Positions 1-7,045 of a stretch of 35,864 bases of DNA are shown piece after piece (position 1 is the stretch's first letter; each line of letters starts with the position of its first letter). The DNA lies in NCBI GenBank assembly GCA_017399445.1, contig JAFQCM010000053.1:1-35864 (forward strand), given 5' to 3'. The translations under genes and the position numbers were made by a program. Below the pieces are notes generated by a model. It worked only from the letters and a program-made list of their open reading frames with translations, was not told where the DNA came from and did not search any database. Source of the DNA: Lachnospiraceae bacterium (GTDB lineage Bacteria; Bacillota; Clostridia; Lachnospirales; Lachnospiraceae).

Positions 1-90
1 CCCATAGACAGAGAATGGATAAACCAGCATTAGTGAAGAAGAATCTTCAGAAAGGATGTTTAGAAGGCTCCTTCTGTCTAGTAAAAAAGA

Positions 91-126
91 ATAAGTCTGT
101 AAGCTTTTTCTTGCTTACAAACTTAT
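91..126 (+). other. Hairpin upstream of the first gene
   Basis: Bases 91-104 pair with 113-126 (13 of 14 positions, one C-A mismatch) around a T-rich 8-base loop. It lies between an unreadable upstream flank and the ribosome binding site GAGGAG at 132-137. No run of T follows the stem, so it is a weak terminator at best; it could be the end of an upstream transcript or a 5' UTR structure. A second small hairpin, AGAAGG/CCTTCT, lies at 62-75. The function of either is unknown. Confidence 0.4.
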
Positions 127-142
127 TATACGAGGAGTATAA

Positions 143-1357
143 ATGATGAAAGCAGAAGTTTATGTATTTAGCAGAGAAGAAAATTTAGATTTGATTATGG
201 ATACTTTTTGTGATTGTTTTTCGATAGAAAGAATGGATGGAAATAATCACCTGCAGTTGGAAAATAATGTGCAGACAGTAGACATTTACGCATTTCTAAA
301 CAATATGGGTGAGGAATATGAACAACTTGTAACGCAGCAAAAAAATATGGTATCAGGGCATTTTGCACAGGTGCAGAATTGTGATGAAGATATTAAAATA
401 AATTTTATTCATCATTTACAACAGGCAAAAGCATTTATACCAGTTAAGATAGAATCAAAGGTAGATGATCAGGCAATACAAAAAGAAAGTCTGAAGGAAA
501 CAGTAGCAATTATTTTAGATTTTTTAAAGCATGTAGATGGTGTATTGTTAGTAAATGGAGCAACCGTTGCATTAAATGCACAGGAAGATGTTATTCTGTC
601 AGATGACGGAATGAGTCAGTTGGAATATTATTTTCCATTTGAATATGTGGAAAGTCCGGAATTTCTGAAGGATTGTACACCGGCACAGATTGCAAGAAGA
701 AATGAAAATATGAAATTTCTCTTTGAAAAAAATATTTATGTTACAGAATTGCCTGTAAATGAAGATGATGAAGAAGCAGTCATTCGTGAAAAAGAAGAAA
801 TTATAAAAAGAATGTTAGGAACACTTGCAGTTTCTTTGTATTCGGAATCATTATTAAGTCCATCCGAACGAATGAGCACACAGGAGGCAAGGGAATTTGT
901 AATTGATGTTTTAAATGGATATGGAATTGACAAACTAGATGATGTTATGACACCGGACGAACTGGAATATTTTTATGATGACCAATCTGATGAGAGAACA
1001 AGAATAAATTTTTCATGGCATTATGAGAATCTTTATGTTTTGGAATGGGCATTAGGGCTTGATGAGTGGACAGAACCTATTGCAATTTGTGACGTAGCAA
1101 AATCTGTTAGAATTTTGCAAGAACTTGAAAACTATGAAAATGTTTGTAAAGAAGTACAGGTGCGTTGTAAAAAGGAAATTCTTGACAAAGCAGATTTGGT
1201 ATATCGTATGGATTGGGCTTGTGTGGATGCCAGAATTCATGGGATGAAAAGTCCAGGCGGCATGGAACCAGGTGTGGTTCAGGAAAGACATAAAACTTTG
1301 AATTGGCTTATTTGCTTTGGAAATGATGATTGGGATCATGTGGGTATACCTACATAA
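143..1357 (+). CDS. DUF4272 domain-containing protein
   Basis: A 404-residue, probably cytosolic protein with no signal peptide or membrane segment. The C-terminal half (about residue 185 on) carries the DUF4272 pattern: an RRNENMKFL start followed by an 'xxIYVTELPV' strand, a WALGLDEW segment, then YRMDWACVDAR, a VVQERHKTLNWL block and a terminal WDHVGIPT (family members usually end WDDVxTDT). The N-terminal ~180 residues are acidic and are not recognised. The function of DUF4272 is unknown; it is often found on its own in Firmicutes and Bacteroidetes. The start could be ATG 143 or ATG 146; GAGGAG at 132-137 spaces slightly better to 146. A promoter for the next operon starts 25 bases after the stop. 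Confidence 0.8.
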   Translation: MMKAEVYVFSREENLDLIMDTFCDCFSIERMDGNNHLQLENNVQTVDIYAFLNNMGEEYEQLVTQQKNMVSGHFAQVQNCDEDIKINFIHHLQQAKAFIPVKIESKVDDQAIQKESLKETVAIILDFLKHVDGVLLVNGATVALNAQEDVILSDDGMSQLEYYFPFEYVESPEFLKDCTPAQIARRNENMKFLFEKNIYVTELPVNEDDEEAVIREKEEIIKRMLGTLAVSLYSESLLSPSERMSTQEAREFVIDVLNGYGIDKLDDVMTPDELEYFYDDQSDERTRINFSWHYENLYVLEWALGLDEWTEPIAICDVAKSVRILQELENYENVCKEVQVRCKKEILDKADLVYRMDWACVDARIHGMKSPGGMEPGVVQERHKTLNWLICFGNDDWDHVGIPT

Positions 1358-1382
1358 TTTAGAAAATTAATAAAAAAAGGTC

Positions 1383-1411
1383 TTGACAAATGCAATGGCC
1401 AATGCTAAACT
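1383..1411 (+). promoter_or_regulatory. Sigma-A promoter of the ABC exporter operon
   Basis: A perfect -35 TTGACA (1383-1388) is followed after 17 bases by TAAACT (1406-1411). The same -10 hexamer, TAAACT, with a 17-base spacer recurs in front of the genes at 4674 and 16644. Transcription from here would enter the riboswitch leader that begins near 1430. Confidence 0.75.
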
Positions 1412-1429
1412 TTGAACCAATAAAATTCC

Positions 1430-1512
1430 CATGAGGGAGTAGCAAGCGTATATCGTAGCAAGTCAACATACTGACCTTTTGGTCTGGCTTGTTTTAAATT
1501 GCGAGACTCATG
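1430..1512 (+). ncRNA. yybP-ykoY (Mn2+) riboswitch
   Basis: The leader matches three signatures of the yybP-ykoY manganese riboswitch in order: GGGAGTAGC in the first loop (1435-1443), GTCAACATACTGACC in the L3 hairpin region (1462-1476), and GCGAGACTC at the 3' edge (1501-1509). The closing P1 helix pairs 1430-1435 (CATGAG) with 1507-1512 (CTCATG). In the known family, Mn2+ binds between the two conserved loops and usually turns on Mn exporters or related membrane proteins. Bases 1509-1517 can instead pair with 1524-1532, so P1 and that hairpin exclude each other, as expected for a switch. Assignment is by motif recognition, without a covariance search. Confidence 0.8.
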
Positions 1513-1532
1513 TATAGCAGAAACTATGCATG
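1509..1532 (+). other. Alternative hairpin competing with riboswitch P1
   Basis: CATGTATAG (1509-1517) pairs with CTATGCATG (1524-1532), nine pairs including one wobble, around a six-base loop. It uses four of the six bases that form the 3' strand of riboswitch P1, so only one of the two helices can form. This is probably part of the expression platform. Confidence 0.55.
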
Positions 1533-1539
1533 AAGTCTA

Positions 1540-1609
1540 TATATTTTGAAATATGTACCCAGGTATAGTTTAAGTGCTGTACTTGGGTTTTTTATATTTC
1601 AAAATATAG
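1540..1609 (+). terminator. Rho-independent terminator inside a larger inverted repeat (riboswitch platform)
   Basis: The core hairpin pairs 1557-1568 with 1577-1588 (12 pairs, two wobbles) and runs into six T (1588-1593), a standard intrinsic terminator sitting 28 bases before the ABC start codon. It is nested in a perfect 15-base inverted repeat, 1540-1554 with 1595-1609, which would extend the stem past the T run and close to the ribosome binding site AGGAGGA (1608-1614). The switch could therefore act on termination, on translation, or on both. Confidence 0.8.
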
Positions 1610-1621
1610 GAGGAATGAGCG

Positions 1622-2320
1622 ATGTTTATTACATTGAAAAATGCAACAAAAAAATATGGTGAAGGAGAATCTCTTGTCTATGCATTGGATAATGCAAATA
1701 TAGAGATTGAGAAAGGTGAGATTTGTGTCATATTAGGACCTTCTGGTTCTGGTAAGTCTACTTTACTTAATATGCTGGGAGGGTTGGATCATTTGGACGA
1801 GGGAGAAATCATTGTGGGGGATAGGAACCTTTCAGGCTACAAAAACAAAATGCTTACTGATTACCGTAAGGAAGATGTTGGATTTGTTTTTCAGTTTTAC
1901 AATCTGATTCCGGATCTGACTGTGGAAGAAAATATTGAGGTGGTATCAGATATATCTGAAAATCCTTTAAATATTGATGAGGTGTTAGAGGCTATGGGAA
2001 TGGAAAAATATCGTTATCGTTTTCCAAAAGAACTTTCCGGTGGTCAACAGCAGCGTGTTGCGATTGCCAGGGCAATCATAAAAAATCCTAAGATTCTACT
2101 CTGTGATGAATTAACAGGAGCCCTTGATACTAAGTCGTCAAAAACAGTGTTAGAATTCATAGAAAAAATAAATAAGCTTTATAAGACCACAACAGTCATT
2201 ATTACTCATAATGAAGCAATTGCAGAAATGGCAGACAGAGTTATTTATATTAAAGATGGCAAAGCACATAAAAACAAAATGAATCTGCAAAAAAAGGCTG
2301 CCGCAGAATTGTTGCTTTAA
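1622..2320 (+). CDS. ABC transporter ATP-binding protein, MacB/LolD type
   Basis: A 232-residue ATPase subunit that would energise the permease encoded 12 bases downstream. Visible motifs: Walker A GPSGSGKST (about residues 39-47), Q-loop in FVFQFYNLIPDLTVEEN, ABC signature LSGGQQQRVAIARA, Walker B ILLCDELTGALD and the H-loop ITHN. The Walker B region reads DELTGALD where most of the family has DEPTGALD; the catalytic Glu is present. The length is normal for the MacB/LolD/FtsE-like exporters that pair with FtsX-fold permeases. Expression is expected to depend on the Mn2+-type riboswitch upstream. The substrate cannot be read from sequence; metal export, peptide export and envelope stress are all possible. 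Confidence 0.93.
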   Translation: MFITLKNATKKYGEGESLVYALDNANIEIEKGEICVILGPSGSGKSTLLNMLGGLDHLDEGEIIVGDRNLSGYKNKMLTDYRKEDVGFVFQFYNLIPDLTVEENIEVVSDISENPLNIDEVLEAMGMEKYRYRFPKELSGGQQQRVAIARAIIKNPKILLCDELTGALDTKSSKTVLEFIEKINKLYKTTTVIITHNEAIAEMADRVIYIKDGKAHKNKMNLQKKAAAELLL

Positions 2321-2332
2321 GGAGGGGCGGTT

Positions 2333-4555
2333 ATGAAGTTAAATAAAAGATATTTTCGAAGTATAAAAAGTAATGTATCATTTTATGTTTCATCTACAAT
2401 ATTATCTATAATGACATTGTTTCTGTTTTTTATGATGAATATTTCAGGTAAAGCTATTTGGGAGTTTGGTGATAAATTTTTTATATCACAAAATGTAGAA
2501 GACGCTAACTTTACAACCTATCTTCCTATTTCAGAGGATGAAATAGAAGAGTTGGAAAAAGAGTATGGGGTAACTTTGGAACCTCAATATTATAACAATA
2601 TAGAAACTGATGGTGTAACAACCAGAGTGTTTAAAAAAACAAAAGAAATAAATCTTTATAGTATAACAGAAGGAAAAGATATTGAAAAAAATAATGAGAT
2701 AATTATTTCAGAAGGGTATGCTGTGTATAACAAAGTGTCCATAGGCGATGAACTGATGATTGGGGATAAGGAATATACAGTGACCGGTTTTTTCCAAAGG
2801 CCGGATTATTTATACATGCTTCAGAATGAAAATGATTCTTACAAAAATGTTACCACATTCTTTCTGGCTTATGTAGCAGATGAGGAATTTGAAAATTTAG
2901 GTTGTGAAAATTGCCTTTATCTTATTCGTTATGATGAAGATAATCAAATTGAATTTCGTAAAGAGATAAATGAGAAATATCATATGCGTACCTACATATC
3001 GGCAAGTGAAAATATGCGAATTGATATGGTAAAGATGCAGGCAGAGATGTTTATTGTGATATCATATATCATTTTGATTATTATGCCATTAATTGTAGTA
3101 GTCCTTGTAAGTATTGTTATTAATCGAAAAGTGAAATCCGAACAGAAAATGATAGGTACATTAACTGCTCTTGGTTACAAAAAAAGTAAACTGATGCTTC
3201 ATTATGCAGGTTTTGCCATGATTCCAGGATTATTTGGTGGTGTATTGGCTGCAATTTTTACAATGATATTTGCACAACCATTTGGAAAAGTAGGATTACA
3301 AGATTATGAACCTATGAGAATAGAGTGTCATTTAGAACCAATAGCTGCAATTTTAGGAACTATTATCCCTACTGTAATGTATGTATTAGCAGCTATGAAT
3401 TCAGTAAATAAATTATTGAAAAAAGATACTGTGCTTTTGTTAAATGGAAATTCAGAACATGGGGAGAAGGGGCATAGAAATATATTAGTAAAGAATAAGG
3501 TCTCATTTCGGATGAAATATGCATTACGTTCATTGATTGGAAATCCATCTAGAACCTTTGTAGTATTTTTAGGTATTTTCTTAGGAAGTTATATAGCACT
3601 TTTGGGTTATAGCTTTTTAGATACAATGGAACACACAAAGAAAAATATGGTTGATGAAATGGGAAGTTTTGAATATCAGTATGTGTTGAATGAACTTGTG
3701 GAAGGCAGTGAATACGGTGGCGAGCCGGTTGTAATGTCTACAGTGGAAAATGAAGCGGGAAAACAATTTAGCATCATTGGTACTTCTGATTCTAATCCAT
3801 ATTTGAGTTTAAGTGATATTCAGGGAAAAGATATTAATCTTGAAGAAGGGTATTATATTACCAGTATAATGGCAATGCTGCAAAATATCGAGGCAGGTGA
3901 TATAATTAAGCTTTGTAACCCTTTGACATTGGAAGAATATGAGATTACAGTTGCTGGAATTGTGGATAATGATATGCAGACCGCTATATTTACAAATAAA
4001 GAAAATGCTGCTGAGATTTTGGGAATTGATGAAAATGTAAGCAATGTTATTATGAGCGATGTGGTATTGGATATACCTGATTCTAAGGTTACTCAGACCA
4101 TAAAAAAGACAGATGCCAAAGAACAGTTTCAAAATATGTCAAATCAAATGAATGTAATGATATATTTCCTGATTGGAATAGGAGCTATCATTTGCGTAGC
4201 ATCTATATATGTTGCCGTGAATATGCTGGTGACAGAGAACAGGTCAAATATCTCAATGCTGAAAGTATTAGGCTATAAAGATAAACAAATAAATCAGATA
4301 GTATTAAGAATAAACCATATTTTATTACCGATAGGAATTCTTGTCAGTATTCCATTGGTGTTTGCTTCAACAAACGGGTTTATGGTCTGGATGGCTGAGT
4401 TTATTGGTGTTTTACCACAGTCTTATATTGCACCTGAGAGTTTCGTTTACACTACGATTCTTGCTTGCTGCAGTTATTTTGGTTCGTTATTTTTATTAAG
4501 ACGAAAAGTTTCTAAAGTAGATATGGTGGAAAGTTTAAAAGAAAATCGAGAATAA
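2333..4555 (+). CDS. ABC transporter permease with two FtsX domains
   Basis: A 740-residue membrane subunit of the exporter with the ATPase just upstream; AAGGAGGGG lies seven bases before the ATG. Layout: one membrane helix near residues 18-38, an extracellular domain of about 190 residues, a first FtsX set of helices at about 235-360, another single helix near 405-430, a second smaller outer domain, and a second FtsX set at about 605-735. This duplicated arrangement is that of the long FtsX/MacB_PCD permeases of Firmicutes (as in bacitracin-type and lipoprotein-type exporters). No periplasmic adaptor gene is present, as expected for a Gram-positive. The control by a Mn2+-type riboswitch is the unusual point; the cargo is unknown. 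Confidence 0.9.
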   Translation: MKLNKRYFRSIKSNVSFYVSSTILSIMTLFLFFMMNISGKAIWEFGDKFFISQNVEDANFTTYLPISEDEIEELEKEYGVTLEPQYYNNIETDGVTTRVFKKTKEINLYSITEGKDIEKNNEIIISEGYAVYNKVSIGDELMIGDKEYTVTGFFQRPDYLYMLQNENDSYKNVTTFFLAYVADEEFENLGCENCLYLIRYDEDNQIEFRKEINEKYHMRTYISASENMRIDMVKMQAEMFIVISYIILIIMPLIVVVLVSIVINRKVKSEQKMIGTLTALGYKKSKLMLHYAGFAMIPGLFGGVLAAIFTMIFAQPFGKVGLQDYEPMRIECHLEPIAAILGTIIPTVMYVLAAMNSVNKLLKKDTVLLLNGNSEHGEKGHRNILVKNKVSFRMKYALRSLIGNPSRTFVVFLGIFLGSYIALLGYSFLDTMEHTKKNMVDEMGSFEYQYVLNELVEGSEYGGEPVVMSTVENEAGKQFSIIGTSDSNPYLSLSDIQGKDINLEEGYYITSIMAMLQNIEAGDIIKLCNPLTLEEYEITVAGIVDNDMQTAIFTNKENAAEILGIDENVSNVIMSDVVLDIPDSKVTQTIKKTDAKEQFQNMSNQMNVMIYFLIGIGAIICVASIYVAVNMLVTENRSNISMLKVLGYKDKQINQIVLRINHILLPIGILVSIPLVFASTNGFMVWMAEFIGVLPQSYIAPESFVYTTILACCSYFGSLFLLRRKVSKVDMVESLKENRE

Positions 4556-4581
4556 GAAGACATGCATATTTTAGTTTAGAG

Positions 4582-4610
4582 TTGTAAATATAGAAAAAGT
4601 ATGTTAAACT
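4582..4610 (+). promoter_or_regulatory. Promoter of the lipoprotein gene
   Basis: TTGTAA (4582-4587), a 17-base spacer and TAAACT (4605-4610). The -10 hexamer is identical to the one before the ABC operon. It places the lipoprotein on its own transcript, 64 bases before its start codon. Confidence 0.55.
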
Positions 4611-4673
4611 TAGCAATGATTTCTCAACATATAAGATGAAAAGGAATAAAATTTGCCAGAGAGAGGAAAAGGA

Positions 4674-5516
4674 ATGAAAAAGAAATTAGTATTACTTATG
4701 CTTGCAGGAATGTGTTTATGTGCAACAGCTTGTGGAAGTTCTGATACAACAGCGGAGAACACACAGGTAACAGAAGAAACTAACGAAACTACAGAGGCTG
4801 TAGAAACAGAAACTACAGAAACCGAAACTGCAGAAGCTACTGAAACAGAAGCTACAGAAGCTACTGAAACTGAAACTGCAGAAGCTACAGAAACCGAAAC
4901 TGCAGAAGCTACTGAAACAGAAGCTACAGAAGCTACTGAAACTGAGACTACTGAAGGTACAGATGCGGAAACTACAGAAGAAGCTAAGATAGATGAAGCT
5001 AAATTAGAAGAAATGTTAACTGCTACAATAGACTGGATTGCAATACAGTACCTGGAGGCTGAAAATCCTAATGTAAGCGGACTTACAGTTGCACAGGCTG
5101 TTCCTATGGCAGTTCATGCAGTGGGGGCAACACCGGAGACTTTTGAATCTAATGAAAACTTTGATCTGATTATTCCGGCTGCTACATTAGAAGAAACAAT
5201 GAAAAATCTTTTTGGAACATCATATGATACTGCTGAATATACACCGGTAGAGTCCGACAGAGTAAAAAAAGCAGAAGATGGAAGTTTATCTTATACTATA
5301 GGTGAATGGGGTCTTGCTGTTCCGAAGTTTTCAGTAGAAAGCATCGAAAAAGATACTGCTACCGATGGTTTCATCGCTACTGTAAACTATTATACTTATG
5401 ATGAAGAAACAAAAACTGATTCTGCAACAGAATATACAGCACGTTACACTCTTACACCAAACGCTGAAAGTGCTTACGGTTTCGTAATCACAAATATGGT
5501 TGGGGAAAAGCAGTAG
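4674..5516 (+). CDS. Lipoprotein with Thr/Glu-rich repeat stalk
   Basis: A 280-residue surface lipoprotein, function not recognised. The N-terminus is a signal peptide with a lipobox A17-T18-A19-C20; Cys20 would be lipidated and anchor the protein to the outer face of the membrane. Residues of about 27-105 are almost only Thr, Glu and Ala and form a low-complexity, very acidic stalk. The remaining ~175 residues form a compact domain that I do not recognise. A longer reading frame opens at TTG 4653, but that would spoil the signal peptide; ATG 4674, preceded by GAGAGGAAAAGGA, is preferred. The stalk DNA contains a 72-bp tandem duplication. The ABC exporter lies just upstream, but a separate promoter argues against an obligate partnership. 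Confidence 0.8.
   Translation: MKKKLVLLMLAGMCLCATACGSSDTTAENTQVTEETNETTEAVETETTETETAEATETEATEATETETAEATETETAEATETEATEATETETTEGTDAETTEEAKIDEAKLEEMLTATIDWIAIQYLEAENPNVSGLTVAQAVPMAVHAVGATPETFESNENFDLIIPAATLEETMKNLFGTSYDTAEYTPVESDRVKKAEDGSLSYTIGEWGLAVPKFSVESIEKDTATDGFIATVNYYTYDEETKTDSATEYTARYTLTPNAESAYGFVITNMVGEKQ
4813..4956 (+). repeat. 72-bp tandem repeat in the lipoprotein stalk
   Basis: Two adjacent 72-base units, 4813-4884 and 4885-4956. The first 61 bases (4813-4873 and 4885-4945) are identical and the last 11 differ at three places. Each unit codes 24 residues, so gain or loss of a unit would keep the reading frame and only lengthen or shorten the stalk. Synonymous differences are almost absent, which points to a recent duplication or ongoing recombination. 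Confidence 0.9.
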
Positions 5517-5585
5517 CTGCTACAGAAGAGTAAATAGCAGAAGTTATATATACATAGAAGTAAAAGAGCTATGAGATAGTTAAAG

Positions 5586-5624
5586 TCTCCAGGCATGGGA
5601 AGAAATACATGTCTGGGGATTTTT
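5586..5624 (+). terminator. Terminator after the lipoprotein gene
   Basis: Bases 5586-5597 pair with 5608-5619 (12 pairs with wobbles, no mismatch) around a 10-base loop, followed by five T (5620-5624). It is 70 bases after the lipoprotein stop codon. Confidence 0.85.
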
Positions 5625-5649
5625 ACATTTCAAAAGGATGGTGTATAAA

Positions 5650-5828
5650 ATGAATGATAAAAAGACAATGAAATTAGTAAAAAAATGATACGAAAAAAAC
5701 CTATGCCAAGTAGTCTTGAACAGGAATTCAAGAAAAATGGTTTAGAACCTATCCTTGAAAAGGAAGGAAATGGTAATATCATGGATGAACTGTTACAATT
5801 TGAGATTAAGATTTTAAAAATAGATTGA
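5650..5828 (+). pseudogene. Small ORF split by a frameshift at an A7 run
   Basis: Two short reading frames abut. The first (ATG 5650, stop TGA 5686-5688) codes 12 residues; the second (ATG 5685 to TGA 5826-5828) codes 47 residues, ending in a helical segment EFKKNGLEPILEKEG and then LLQFEIKILKID. The junction is an A7 run (5679-5685); one extra A would join them into a single 59-residue protein. A ribosome binding site-like AAAAGGATGG precedes the first ATG. Possible readings: a real 59-residue gene hit by a one-base deletion, a sequencing error in a homopolymer, or ribosomal slippage. I do not recognise the product. Confidence 0.45.
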
Positions 5829-5854
5829 CGTTTAAACTTGTATTAATATATATT
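5825..5854 (+). promoter_or_regulatory. Promoter before the IS-like remnant and DUF4261 gene
   Basis: TTGACG (5825-5830), an 18-base spacer and TATATT (5849-5854). It overlaps the stop codon of the split small ORF. The transcript would run through the structured IS-like remnant at 5884-5978 into the DUF4261 gene, giving a long 5' leader. Confidence 0.5.
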
Positions 5855-5883
5855 ATGAAAAGAACATAAGTAAAAAAAGCATA

Positions 5884-5978
5884 GGGCAGTGACTGCCCGA
5901 ATAAACGCCTGTGGAGATAGTAGGTTGCGAGGTCTGCGAAGCAGAAAGCCCATTGGCTTTAGGCAAGGGATAGTTCAC
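5884..5978 (+). mobile_element. Relict right end of an IS200/IS605-family element (tnpB 3' end / omega-RNA-like)
   Basis: Translation from GTG 5889 gives a short peptide with the NACGD motif typical of the C-terminal tails of IS200/IS605 TnpB proteins. This is followed by a GCGAAGCAGAAAGCCC stretch, an imperfect stem pairing 5949-5951 plus 5953-5955 with 5964-5969, and a GTTCAC end (5973-5978), the layout usual for the right end and omega-RNA scaffold of these elements. Small hairpins GGGCAG/CTGCCC (5884-5898) and TCTGC/GCAGA (5933-5945) are also present. Only about 95 bases remain; no tnpA, no tnpB body and no left end are visible. The frame stays open into DUF4261, but that is probably chance, since AGGAGG and ATG 5994 follow directly. 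Confidence 0.6.
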
Positions 5979-5993
5979 TTAGGAGGAAAAATC

Positions 5994-6902
5994 ATGGGAG
6001 TATTTGATAAATTTAAGAAAACAAAAAGGGAAAAAGAAGTTTTTGAACAGGACTTAAATCGGCAAGAGCATCCAGGTATGGTGTTTGTTATGCACCTACT
6101 TATGAAGGAAAAATGTCCTATACCAGACAGAGAACAAATGACAGCAGTTATGCAAAAGCACTTGGGAGAAGTGGATTGCTTTTGTCACGAAGCTCACATA
6201 GCAGGATTTGCAGCGAAAAAATATAAGGTAGAATTTGAAAAAGGCTCTATGCCACCACAGCTTATGTTGGCGGAAAGTGAAAAAGGAATTTCTGAAATTG
6301 TAGATGATTTTACAAAAAGTCAGATGTGGGACTGTCAGGAAGACAGAGACGGAATTTTGGCAGAATGTAAGTATCAGGTAATTGCTACCGATATGCTGGC
6401 AGCAGGATTGGAATATAGAGACAGAGCAGATATGCTGATGGACTATATGGAAGCTTTGGTAGAAATGTATCCAGAGTGTGAAGCCGTATATTTTCCAAAT
6501 TCAGGAAAGATGTTTACCGCAGAACAAGTCAGAAATCATCAAATTCCAAGAGAAAGCAGATTTATTTATTTTGCAGTAAATGTACGGCTCTTCAATATAC
6601 AGGGCACCGAGGATATGATGGTAGACACACTGGGCATGAGTACTTTATTTTTGCCGGATTTGCAGTACCATTTTCATGACATGGATCCAAACTGGGTGGT
6701 GAATCATGCATACAACGTGTTGTCTTACATATATGATAATGACAATCCAATTGACAGAGGGGAAACCATTGATGGAATTATTAATGGTAATATGGATAGA
6801 AATGTGCAATGGAAATGCCAGTATGAAAAGGCATTAATACAGCCTGTAAGAGAGGTACTGGATATTTGCATGAATGAATATGCTTCTGGAACTAGAGAGT
6901 AA
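5994..6902 (+). CDS. DUF4261 domain-containing protein
   Basis: A 302-residue protein, probably cytosolic. The start is ATG 5994, preceded by AGGAGG (5981-5986) at a seven-base spacing; a longer frame from GTG 5889 would only add translated IS-like remnant. The N-terminal ~30 residues are basic and polar, followed by a domain with MPPQLMLAE, a D-rich loop and, from about residue 130, the DUF4261 features: GLEYRDRADMLMDYMEAL, YFPNSGKMFT, and a C-terminal VNVRLFNI ... MVDTLGM ... LFLPDLQYHF block. The function of DUF4261 is not known; members often occur in tandem sets near toxin-immunity genes, but no toxin is visible here. The gene is flanked by debris on both sides (IS-like end, S66 peptidase fragment), so it may have been acquired. 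Confidence 0.8.
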   Translation: MGVFDKFKKTKREKEVFEQDLNRQEHPGMVFVMHLLMKEKCPIPDREQMTAVMQKHLGEVDCFCHEAHIAGFAAKKYKVEFEKGSMPPQLMLAESEKGISEIVDDFTKSQMWDCQEDRDGILAECKYQVIATDMLAAGLEYRDRADMLMDYMEALVEMYPECEAVYFPNSGKMFTAEQVRNHQIPRESRFIYFAVNVRLFNIQGTEDMMVDTLGMSTLFLPDLQYHFHDMDPNWVVNHAYNVLSYIYDNDNPIDRGETIDGIINGNMDRNVQWKCQYEKALIQPVREVLDICMNEYASGTRE

Positions 6903-6936
6903 TAGTGGAAAAATTATTAGTAGGAGATGGAATTGT

Positions 6937-7029
6937 AAAAAAGCAAAATCTTTGAAACAAGGAGATAAAGTTGCAATTGTCGGTCTTTCCAGTGGAATGT
7001 TGGGGAAGAGTTGTTTGAACAGAAGTTAA
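6937..7029 (+). pseudogene. N-terminal fragment of a peptidase S66 (LD-carboxypeptidase/MccF) gene
   Basis: An open frame without a start codon reads SLKQGDKVAIVGLSSGMLG, which is the characteristic first strand and loop of S66 family LD-carboxypeptidases (consensus LKxGDxVAIVSLSSGxLGE). After LG the frame is lost: one additional G near 7011-7014 would continue as GEELFEQKLNGGK, as expected for the family. The rest of the ~300-residue gene is missing. It is a decayed remnant lying between DUF4261 and the C_GCAxxG_C_C gene. Confidence 0.6.
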
Positions 7030-7045
7030 ACGGAGGAAAGCGTAA

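Noticed and set aside
4790..4985. CRISPR-like repeat array
   Set aside because: The repeats are in-frame codons of Thr, Glu and Ala inside a lipoprotein gene and have no unique spacers.
5889..5993. N-terminal extension of the DUF4261 protein from GTG 5889
   Set aside because: The extra 35 residues translate the IS-like remnant, and AGGAGG at 5981-5986 fits ATG 5994.
6905..6955. Short GTG-started frame reading EKLLVGDGIVKKQNL
   Set aside because: It is only about 16 codons, lacks a ribosome binding site and overlaps the S66 fragment in another frame.
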